A stretch of 64,000 nt of DNA from positions 98,947 through 162,946 of the forward strand of contig PBLD01000009.1 of the NCBI GenBank assembly GCA_002722255.1. Reading direction: 5' to 3'. The stretch is from Winogradskyella sp. (GTDB lineage Bacteria; Bacteroidota; Bacteroidia; Flavobacteriales; Flavobacteriaceae). The stretch's first letter is position 1; every line of letters starts with the position of its first letter. The position numbers and the translations under genes are program-made. Under the pieces are notes generated by a model. That model had not been told where the DNA came from. It saw only the letters and a list, made by a program, of their open reading frames with translations, and ran no database searches. This document shows, one piece after another, positions 16,721 through 26,200 of this stretch.

Positions 16721-18382
16721 TTAAGCGATTTCACCATTTTTTAAAGTAATAACCTCTGTACAGCCTTGAGACCAATCATTGTTTTTGCTAACAACTACTA
16801 ATGCCCAAGGGTTAGATTTGTCTAACAAAAATTTAATAATTCTATCAACTTCTGATTTTTCGAACTGCTCTAACGGGTCTTCGAGAATTAAAATTTTTGG
16901 CTTATTTACAATAGCTCTGGCTAATACTATTTTTCTAGTAATTGTAAAAGGAATCTGATTTCCGGCTGGATGTAGTATAGTATTTACACCTTTAGGACTT
17001 TCTTTAATAAATTGATACAGACCAACTTTCTCAATAGCCCACATTAGCTGCTCATCAGACACATCTGGGTTTCCAAAAGTGATGTTTTCTTTTATAGTAG
17101 CTTCAAAGGTGGTTTCTTCAGAAAGTGCTAGCCCTAAATGAGATCTGTAGTGGTTAAGATTCACATTACTTAACATAAACTTATCTAGGTAGATCTTTCC
17201 TTTAGTAGCTTCAACAAGTCCACCTATTAACATTAATAACGTAGATTTACCTGAGCCACTTGCTCCTTCAATTAAGATTCTACTTTTTGGCTTTATGCTT
17301 AACGAAATATTTTTAAGAATTGGTGTTTCTCTGCCTGGCACACTATAGTTTACTTTGTCTAACTCTAAAACAAAATCATCCTTAAAATCTGGCCTATCAC
17401 CATCTTGAGACTCTAGTTCCTTATCTACAACCTCACCCATTTTTTCAAGCGATGTTAACACATCATAAAATGCTTCCAAGCCCAAAATCAATTTTTCAAC
17501 TGAAGCAATAACTAAAAGTATTATAATTTCTGCTGCAACAAACTGACCTATATTCATTTCTTGGCTGAGTACTAACAAACCACCAATTAATAGTAAACTG
17601 GCAGTTACTATAACTTTAAAGCCTATCATTTGAATGAACTGAAGTACTAATATTTTAAAGTGATTTTCTCTTGCCTCCAGGTAACTATTAACGATATCAT
17701 CATTCTTTTGCATACCCAAATTTGTCCTTCCAGATAGCTTAAAACTCACAACGGCTCTTGCAATTTCTTCAATCCAATGCGCTACTCTGTACTTGTGTTT
17801 AGACTCTTGTATACTGGTCTCTAAACCTTTTTTTGCCGTAAACTTAAATACGATGTAAATAAGCAACAGTAAAAAAATACCAAAGACAATAAAGAATGGA
17901 TGGTAAAATGACAATAGAATTAAAGCAAATATAATTTGAAGTACAGCTGATGGTATATCAATAAGGATCTTGGCCAATCCTTTTTGAATAGTTAGTGTAT
18001 CAAAAAAACGATTCGCTAATTCTGGTGGATAATAGTTGCGTAATTCGTTCATTTTAATCTTTGGAAACCTATACGTAAATTCAAAAGATGCTCTGGTAAA
18101 AATACGTTGCTGTATGGTTTCAATCATTCTCAGCTGCATTATTTGCAACACACCAACAAAAGCAACACCAATTGTAACTAAAACAACCAGAACAATCCAT
18201 GATGTACTTACTTGGGCACCTTGTATTAAATTTACAATAGCTTGAACTCCTAATGGCAATGTAAGACCTAAAAGTCCCGAGAACACTGCATAGTATACTA
18301 CTTGCAAAATGTCTCTTTTCTCTAATTTTAAAAGTCCCATGAGCCTCTCCCACGGTGACATTGTATTTTTTTGCTCTATCAT
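16721..18382 (-). CDS. ABC exporter half-transporter with degenerate nucleotide-binding domain
   Basis: 553 residues: a membrane domain of six segments (about 25-310) fused to a nucleotide-binding domain (about 335-553). Walker A is intact (GASGSGKST, 373-381). The other motifs are not: the Q-loop position reads ALSEET (Ser421), the LSGGQ signature is replaced by IPFTITRK (477-484), Walker B ends Glu501-Asp502 instead of Asp-Glu, and the H-loop histidine is Lys533. No C39 peptidase domain is present. The gene is second in a TetR-ABC-HlyD-TolC operon and starts 5 bp after the TetR stop. It presumably homodimerises; ATP hydrolysis is doubtful. Confidence 0.85.
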   Translation of the reverse strand: MIEQKNTMSPWERLMGLLKLEKRDILQVVYYAVFSGLLGLTLPLGVQAIVNLIQGAQVSTSWIVLVVLVTIGVAFVGVLQIMQLRMIETIQQRIFTRASFEFTYRFPKIKMNELRNYYPPELANRFFDTLTIQKGLAKILIDIPSAVLQIIFALILLSFYHPFFIVFGIFLLLLIYIVFKFTAKKGLETSIQESKHKYRVAHWIEEIARAVVSFKLSGRTNLGMQKNDDIVNSYLEARENHFKILVLQFIQMIGFKVIVTASLLLIGGLLVLSQEMNIGQFVAAEIIILLVIASVEKLILGLEAFYDVLTSLEKMGEVVDKELESQDGDRPDFKDDFVLELDKVNYSVPGRETPILKNISLSIKPKSRILIEGASGSGKSTLLMLIGGLVEATKGKIYLDKFMLSNVNLNHYRSHLGLALSEETTFEATIKENITFGNPDVSDEQLMWAIEKVGLYQFIKESPKGVNTILHPAGNQIPFTITRKIVLARAIVNKPKILILEDPLEQFEKSEVDRIIKFLLDKSNPWALVVVSKNNDWSQGCTEVITLKNGEIA

Positions 18383-18387
18383 ATGGA

Positions 18388-19059
18388 TTAACTGATGGTT
18401 TTTATAGCTAGTTCCTTAAAAAAATTAGTTGTAGAATTATCTGAATGGCAATCTGTTATAGATTTAAAATGTTCTTTTAAAAAATGCTGATGCAATGCAC
18501 CACCTAATATAGTACTCGCCAAACTAGAAGGATGCTTATAATTTGGATTAATCTCTAAAAGCATTTCTTTTAACCTTGTGATTAAACGTTTATATACCAC
18601 AAAATAACCTTCCTTGTTTTCAACATCTACCTCTTTTGTTAAATAAGACTTTGAATACTCATTAACCACTATTCTACTTAAAGCGACTTCATTAATATGA
18701 GCATAACTCATGTCTTGTTCTATAGTCTGAGTTACTATTTCAATGGCTTTAAATAATTTCTCTTTTGCATCGGAAACATTGTGGGTAGCAAATACTAGAT
18801 GATACTCTAACCAGGCCCAATACCAAGACGTTATGTATAACAACAACTTGTGCTTGCTTTCAAAATAACGATAGATTGAACTCTCGTTAGAGCCTATTTT
18901 GGCTCCAAGTTTTTTAAAGGTAAAATGATCAAAACCAATCTCGTCTATTAAAAGTATGCTATGCTCAATAATTCGTTTACCCAAATCTGAAGATTCAGGA
19001 TCCTTAATATAGATAGATTCTGGTACAGAAATTCTTAAATTTGATAGTAGGTTTAACAT
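18388..19059 (-). CDS. TetR-family transcriptional regulator of the export operon
   Basis: About 223 residues from the ATG at 19059; a TTG at 19080 would add seven residues but is less likely. The N-terminal DNA-binding domain fits TetR: helix-turn-helix TFKKLGAKIGSNESSIYRYF with the family's conserved -YRYF-K-KLL. The C-terminal helical domain binds an unknown ligand. It is the first gene of the operon with ABC, HlyD and TolC genes. A 17-bp palindrome directly next to its promoter box suggests autorepression, and by extension ligand-controlled expression of the exporter. Confidence 0.85.
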   Translation of the reverse strand: MLNLLSNLRISVPESIYIKDPESSDLGKRIIEHSILLIDEIGFDHFTFKKLGAKIGSNESSIYRYFESKHKLLLYITSWYWAWLEYHLVFATHNVSDAKEKLFKAIEIVTQTIEQDMSYAHINEVALSRIVVNEYSKSYLTKEVDVENKEGYFVVYKRLITRLKEMLLEINPNYKHPSSLASTILGGALHQHFLKEHFKSITDCHSDNSTTNFFKELAIKTIS

Positions 19060-19077
19060 AATCAAAACATTTGATTG

Positions 19078-19085
19078 CAAAAATA
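19078..19085 (-). promoter_or_regulatory. -7 promoter box TATTTTTG of the TetR-exporter operon
   Basis: Exact TAnnTTTG on the minus strand, 18 bp upstream of the ATG at 19059. It shares its upstream end with the palindrome 19084-19100. Confidence 0.5.
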
Positions 19086-19100
19086 ATAGTATTACTATTA
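19084..19100. promoter_or_regulatory. Candidate TetR operator palindrome
   Basis: TAATAGTATTACTATTA: perfect 8-bp arms around a single central base. The position just upstream of the -7 box is where a repressor would block RNA polymerase. Assignment to the adjacent TetR protein is inference from position and symmetry. Confidence 0.55.
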
Positions 19101-19175
19101 ATTTTGTTTTTGATTAACAAAAATTTAGCAACAAACTTTTCTGCTGCAAAACAGTAATTTCAAAAAATCAGTGAG

Positions 19176-20129
19176 TTATAGCTTATTGATGGTTTTCTTC
19201 TCTTCTTGAAAAACCTCAATTTCGGGTAAACCTGTAATGGCTTTATCGATCCATTTAAGTGCTTCTGCCTTATTGTTTTTATGCTTGTAGATTTGCGCCA
19301 AACGATAATAAGCCCACGCTTTTGGTACTCCGTCTTTTGCTGAATGGTTAGACAAATAGGCTTTAAGACATTTCTCGCCTTTTTCTAATTGAATATTATA
19401 ATCAGCACAAACTTTACCGATCTGATAATGCATAGCATTTCGTTGGTGTTTTTGCTGGGCTTCTTCAAGATTTCCGATGGCTTTGTCTGGCTGATCGTTA
19501 GATTCATAAAAATTGGTAAGCTTTTCATAACAGGTTACAGAACCACCTACCTTAATCGCTAGTTTATAATATTTTTCAGCCAGTTCTGGTTCGTCATCAT
19601 ATTCATAAACGTATCCTTTAGCCAAATAACCATCAACTTTAGAAAGATTTTGAAGTTCATTAGCATACTTTAAGGCTTTAGAGTTGCTTCCTCCTATTAT
19701 TCCTGGAAGCGACACATATAGTTCTACCAAAGCCCATCGTGCATCAATATGTTTGGGATCTAGCTCAGCAGCTCTTAAAAACGCTTTCTTTACATCTCCA
19801 ATTATACCGAGTGCCTTAATTTTACTTATACTTAACGCCTTCATACCTAAAGCTCCTCCATACTTGTAATGGTAATTGGCATTGTTTGGATAGTTATCCT
19901 TTAACCTTTCATACTGTTCTATGGCTTCATCCCACTTCTTTTGGTAACCATATGCATCACCTAATAACTCAATAGCTTCTATATCACTAGGATTTGTTTT
20001 TAAAAAAGAAGTGAGTTCTTGCTGTGCTTTTTTATAATTTTTGTCTGAAATATAGCTTTTTGCATTATCCTTGGAAGATTGAGAAAAACAAAAGGCAGAC
20101 ACGAAAAAAATCAACAGAAACTTATTCAT
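19176..20129 (-). CDS. Secreted tetratricopeptide-repeat protein
   Basis: 317 residues with a signal peptide (MNKFLLIFFVSAFCFSQ). The mature protein is a string of about seven helical pairs with TPR spacing, for example AIELLGDAYGYQKKWDEAIEQYERL and later WAYYRLAQIYKHKNNKAEALKWIDKA (each longer than quoted landmarks). TPR domains mediate protein-protein contacts; a periplasmic scaffold role is likely, with unknown partner. It is not part of the exporter operon, because its promoter box and the TetR upstream region separate them. Confidence 0.82.
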   Translation of the reverse strand: MNKFLLIFFVSAFCFSQSSKDNAKSYISDKNYKKAQQELTSFLKTNPSDIEAIELLGDAYGYQKKWDEAIEQYERLKDNYPNNANYHYKYGGALGMKALSISKIKALGIIGDVKKAFLRAAELDPKHIDARWALVELYVSLPGIIGGSNSKALKYANELQNLSKVDGYLAKGYVYEYDDEPELAEKYYKLAIKVGGSVTCYEKLTNFYESNDQPDKAIGNLEEAQQKHQRNAMHYQIGKVCADYNIQLEKGEKCLKAYLSNHSAKDGVPKAWAYYRLAQIYKHKNNKAEALKWIDKAITGLPEIEVFQEEKKTINKL

Positions 20130-20149
20130 TGGCTAAAGACTATTTTTTA

Positions 20150-20157
20150 CAAAAATA
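20150..20157 (-). promoter_or_regulatory. -7 promoter box TATTTTTG for the TPR gene
   Basis: Exact TAnnTTTG on the minus strand, 20 bp upstream of the ATG at 20129. Confidence 0.5.
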
Positions 20158-20229
20158 CAATTTAATAACGAGCGCATTCACTCACAAATTGTTTAACTTA
20201 ACTCACCCAAATAAGAGTTTGACGTTTTA

Positions 20230-20237
20230 TAACTTTG
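20230..20237 (+). promoter_or_regulatory. -7 promoter box TAACTTTG for the macroglobulin gene
   Basis: Exact TAnnTTTG, 45 bp upstream of the ATG at 20283. A short hairpin (AATACCTT-TTG-AAGGTATT, 20243-20261) lies in the predicted leader. Confidence 0.45.
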
Positions 20238-20282
20238 TTTGGAATACCTTTTGAAGGTATTTTGTAGAAAATTAGAATACAC

Positions 20283-23200
20283 ATGAAAAACTATATATCT
20301 ATACTAATGCTTATTTGCTTTGCCACTTTCTCTAATGCTCAATCCAATTACGACAACGATTGGGAAAAAGTCTCTAAACTCGAAAAAGAAGGTCTTACCA
20401 AAAGTGCGGCAGAACTTGTTGACACTATATACCAAAGCGCAAAATCTGCTAAAAACAAACAACAACAGGTAAAAGCCTTATTGCACAAAAGCAAATACAT
20501 GTTGATTCTTGAAGAAGACGCTCAGCTTAATATTGTTAATATTTTTAAATCTGAAATTGCAGCTACCAAAGACATTCCAACACAACGCTTATTAGAAAAC
20601 ATGTTGGCAACAATGTATTGGCAGTACTTTCAACAAAATCGTTATAAGTTTTACAATAGATCTAAAACCGAAGAAAAAGCAAGCGATGACTTTAGAACTT
20701 GGGATTTAGAAACCTTGTTCAATGAAATTCACGTGTATTATCAACGTTCTTTAGAGAATGGTTTATTGCTTCAACAAGAGTCTTTAGAAAATTATAGTGC
20801 ACTTTTATATGAAGCAAAAGATTCCAAAATCTACAGACCTACGTTGTTTGATTTATTGAGTCATAACGCGCTTGAGTTTTATAAAACCAGTGAAAATAGC
20901 ATCTCTAAACCAGCATATCGATTTAAGATTGACAACCCTTCATTTTTAGATGATAGCGAGGTTTTTATTAATTTAAAATTAAGCTCAAAAGATTCTACAA
21001 GCCTAGAACTAAATGCACTTAAAGTTTATCAGAATCTTTTAAAATTTCATCGTAAGGACAAACAAAGTAAAGCCTTTGTACATATTGATATTGCGCGACT
21101 AAGTTTTGTTTTACAACATGCCACTTTTGATAACAAAGAAGATGCATTAATTAAGACTTTAACGACTAACGCAGAAGCCTTAAAGATCTCACCATTATCT
21201 GCACTCTACAATTACGAAATAGCAAGCCTTTATCAACAACAAGGTTTTGAATATGATTCAGAGATTTTAAACACTGAAGCGAACGAAAAAAACAGATGGA
21301 AAAACAAAGAAGCTATAGACCTATGCAACGAAGTGATAGCTGCATTTCCAGAAAGTGATGGTGCCAAAAAATGTGAAATTCTTAAACAGCAAATTCTTCA
21401 ACCATCTTTAGGACTTCAAGCTGAAGAATTTATTTCTGTAAATACTCCGTCTAGAATTTTAGTGAATTACAAAAATCTAAACGCACTTGATTTCATTATT
21501 TATAAAGTCAACAAAAAACAATTAAAAAATTACCAAAAATTATACAACGCTGAGGAAAAAGAACGCTTTTTTAAGAATCTAAAACCAATAAATTCATTTA
21601 CAAGCACATTAAAATCTGAAAACGACTACCAAGCACATCGCACAGAAATCATTTTTCCACAATTGCAAAATGGTCTTTATATTATTAAAGCCAGCAGTAA
21701 TAAAGACAATGTATTTGCCGCAACACATATTCAAATCACAGATTTTGCCCTTTTAGAGAGCATACAGAATGAGATTATATACTATCAGCTTATTAACAGA
21801 AATAATGGAGAGCCCTTTTCTGATGCTTCTGTAAAAATCTCTTATACAAATAATAGAAACAAGTACTTTTCTAAAAGTCTAAAAACGGATCGTTTTGGGA
21901 AATTCAACTTTAAAAAAGACGACAACTACTACAGACAAGTAGAAATTAAAATAGACCACAATAACAACGAAGCGTATTTTGGCGATTACTACTTTTCTAG
22001 AGCGTACAAACCTCGCAAAAACACAGACACGCAATACAACGTATTTTTATTTACAGACCGTAGCATCTACAGACCTGGACAAACAGCTTATTTTAAAGGC
22101 ATTGTTACAGCTACCAAAGATGACAAAACCGAAGTGTATGCTAACGAAAAAGCGACTGTAAAATTAAAAAATGTTAATGGTGAAGTTGTAAGCGAACTAG
22201 AGCTTGAGACTAACGAATTTGGCTCTGTTGCTGGCGAATTTATTTTACCTAATGATGGACTAACAGGAAGCTTTACAATTGAAATGGTTTGTGGCAAAAA
22301 AGGCTACACGTACTTCTCTGTTGAAGAATATAAACGTCCAAAATTTAAACCAGAATTTCAACCTATTACTGAAACGTTTAAAGTTAACGACAGTATTACC
22401 ATAAAAGGAAAAGCTGTTGCTTTTGCAGGCAGTAATATTACAGATGCTAAGGTGGTGTATCGTGTAAAACGTCAGGTACAATATCCAACTTGGTGGTATT
22501 GGAGACGACCAGATTATTACAGTTCTGAAGCACAAGAAATCACTTTTGGAGAAGGCACAACAAACGACAAAGGCGAATTTGAAATCACATTTAAAGCCTT
22601 ACCAGATGAAAGCGTTTCTAAAGACAACCTTCCTGTTTTTAATTATGAAGTGACTGCTGATATTACAGATGTCAATGGAGAAACACGCTCTACAACAACG
22701 GTTGTTAATATTGGTTATCATGCTATGACTTTGGAGATTTCTACTCCAAATCAGATTGATAAAGCTAAAAAGGAAGTAGAACTAACTTTAAATTCCCAAA
22801 ATCTTAATGGTGAGTTTGTGCCGGCAAAAGGAACCTTAAAGATCTTTAAACTAAAGTCACCTGAAGCTATTCTGAGAGCCAGACCTTGGAATGCACCAGA
22901 TTTTCAGGTAATTTCAAAGGAAGAATTTAAACGTTTATTTCCTCACGATCCATACAACGATGAGCATTTATCGACCAATTGGGATAAAGGAGAGGAAGTT
23001 TTCTCAACAGATTTCGATACTGAAAAGGAAAAAACCATCACATTAAAAAAACTAAAAAAATGGAACTCTGGTCAGTACATTATTATTGCAGAAAGCAAGG
23101 ATAAATTTGGAGAAGATGTAAAAGCGGAAGCGTACACAAATCTATTTAGTGAAAAAGATAAAACCGTTGCAGACAATCAACTTTTTGAAGCCTCTCTAGA

Positions 23201-26200
23201 TAAAGACAGCTACAAAGCTGGTGACGTTGCAAAACTCACCATTGGCTCAGCAGCAAAAGACATCACAGTAACTGTAGAGGTTGAAAAAGACAACAACATC
23301 ATTGTAACGCAATTGGTAAAATTGAACAACTCTAAACAAACGATTAGTATCCCTGTTTTAGATGGTGATTTAGGAGGTTTTGAAGTTCACACTAGTTTTG
23401 CCGCTTACAACAGTTATGTTTACCAAAGCTTTAGTGTAAATGTTCCTTATCCTAAAACAGATTTAGAGATTGAAACCACAACCTTTAGAGATAAGTTACA
23501 GCCAGGACAAGATGAAATCTGGAGTTTTAAAATTAATGGACCAAAAGGAGATAAAGTCTCTGCTGAACTTTTAGCAAGCATGTACGATGCGTCTTTAGAT
23601 GAATTTAGAGGGCACAAGTGGCACTTTAACCCTATTAACAAGCCTTCTTACTACGGAAAAATAAGCAAAAATGGCGGAAGCAGTTTTGGCACTGTTAACT
23701 TTAGATTGTTTAACCGTTTTGCATATCCTCAAAATTATGATTACAGAATTTATGACCAGTTAAATTGGTATGGATTTAGTTTTGACGGCTCACATAATTA
23801 TGCTCGTAAAATGTACCTAAGAAGCAAATATGCTAACGTTCCTTCATATTTTACTTCAAAAAAACAATCTGACATTAAGGATGGATTTATTAAAGGTAAT
23901 GTAATCACTGCTGATGATGGACAACCACTTCCTGGAGCAACTATTGTAATAAAAGGAAGTAATAAAGGAGCACAAACTGATTTTGATGGCAATTTCTTAA
24001 TTGAAGCAAAAAAAGGAGATGTTATTACCATAAGCTACATTGGCATGAAGCCTCTAGATATAACAGTCTCTGATGATAATTTTTATGATATTGGTCTTAT
24101 TATGGATAGTGATGCTTTAGACGAAGTTGTGGTAATGGGTTATGCCACAAAAACTAAAGTAGCATATACAGGCACTGCTACTATTGCAGATGCTGATAGA
24201 GTTGACCATAATTATTACAGAGGAAATAGAAAAAATAAAAAACTACAATTAACAGAGAGTGATTACAAAACTACAATCATTGATGAAGTTGAATATGACA
24301 CTTTAAGTAATGGCAAAATAATAGCTAAAATCCCTAAAAGACTTAAAAACAATTTAGTTGACATCCAAATCCGAAAAAACCTCAACGAAACTGCTTTTTT
24401 CTTTCCGCAATTACAAACCGATGAAGAGGGTAATGTAAGCTTTAACTTTAAAGCACCAGAAGCTTTAACCAAATGGAAATTGCAATTATTGGCGCATACC
24501 AAAACTTTAGAAAGTTCTGTAAAGCAACTAGAAACTGTAACTCAAAAAGAGTTGATGGTGATGCCAAATGCGCCTCGTTTTTTACGTGAAGGAGATCAAA
24601 TTACGATCAGTACAAAAATTGCTAATCTTACTGAGAAAGAATTGTCTGGAGTTGCACAACTCATATTAACCAATCCTATTACAGGAGAAGATATATCCGC
24701 AAACTTGCTCAGTTCTTCCCCTTTTGGGAAGTCAGAAGGGGCTTCTTTTTCTGTTGACGCAAAAGGGAACACACAAGTGTCTTGGAAACTAAATATTCCC
24801 GAAGGTTTGCAAGCTGTACAATACCAAATCATTGCCAAAGCTGGTGATTTTAGTGATGGTGAACAAAACGCTTTACCAGTCTTATCCAACAGAATGTTAG
24901 TTACAGAAACGCTACCAATGTGGGTAAAGTCTAATGAAACGAAGACGTTTACTTTGGATAAGCTAAAGGACAACACTTCAGCGACGTTAACCAATCACAA
25001 GTTGACTTTAGAGATGACATCTAATCCTGCTTGGTATGCTGTACAGGCTTTACCATATTTAATGGAATATCCATACGATTGTAACGAGCAGACATTTTCA
25101 AGATATTATGCTAATGCTTTAGCACAGCATATCGTGACCTCTAATCCTAAGATTGAAGCTGTGTTTAATAGCTGGAAATCTTCAGATGCATTACTTTCTA
25201 ACCTTGAGAAAAATCAAGAATTAAAATCGCTTTTAATTCAAGAAACACCTTGGTTACGTGATGCGCAATCTGAAACTGAGCATAAAAAGCGTATTGGCTT
25301 GTTATTCGATCTTAATAAAATGAATAATGAACTGAGTTCAGCTTTAAATAAACTAAAGCAAAACCAACTACCATCTGGTGCTTGGCCTTGGTTTAATGGT
25401 GGCTATGCAAATCGTTTTATCACGCAACACATTATTTCTGGGTTTGGGCATTTAAAACAACTCAATGTCACATCGAGCGCAGTCGAAGGCTCTTCAGAAA
25501 ACAGAATGATTCAAAACGCCATTCAGTACCTAGATACTGAATTCGTAAAAGAGTATAAAGACATCAGAAAATACAATAAGGATGCAGATTTAAGCAAAGA
25601 CCATTTATCTTACACGCAACTGCACTATATGTATGTACGTAGTTTTTATCCAGAAGTAGAAGCTTCAAAAGAAGTGGAAACCATAATGGATTACTACAAA
25701 TCTCAGATGCAGAAGTATTGGCTAAAGCGTTCGTTATATGCCAAAGGTTTAATGACTTTAACGCTTCACAGAATGAATGATGATGCAACAGCAGGAAAGA
25801 TTTTAAAATCACTAAAAGAAAATAGCATTACCTCAGACGAATTAGGCATGTACTGGAAAGCCAACACCAATTCTTGGTACTGGCACCAAGCACCAATTGA
25901 GACGCAAGCACTTTTAATTGAAGCGTTTTCTGAAGTTGGAACTGTGATTCAAAGCGAAGCGAAGAACCTTGAAGACATCGACAACCTAAAAATCTGGCTT
26001 CTTAAAAATAAGCAAACCAATAAGTGGGAAACCACAAAAGCAACCACTGAAGCTGTATATGCTTTATTGCTTCAAGGTAGTTCTTGGTTAGAGGTTACTG
26101 AAATGGTTGATGTAAAAATTGGTAACGAAACTATAAACCCTTCAACATTAGATAATGTAAAAGTTGAAGCTGGCACAGGTTACTATAAAACTTCTTGGAC

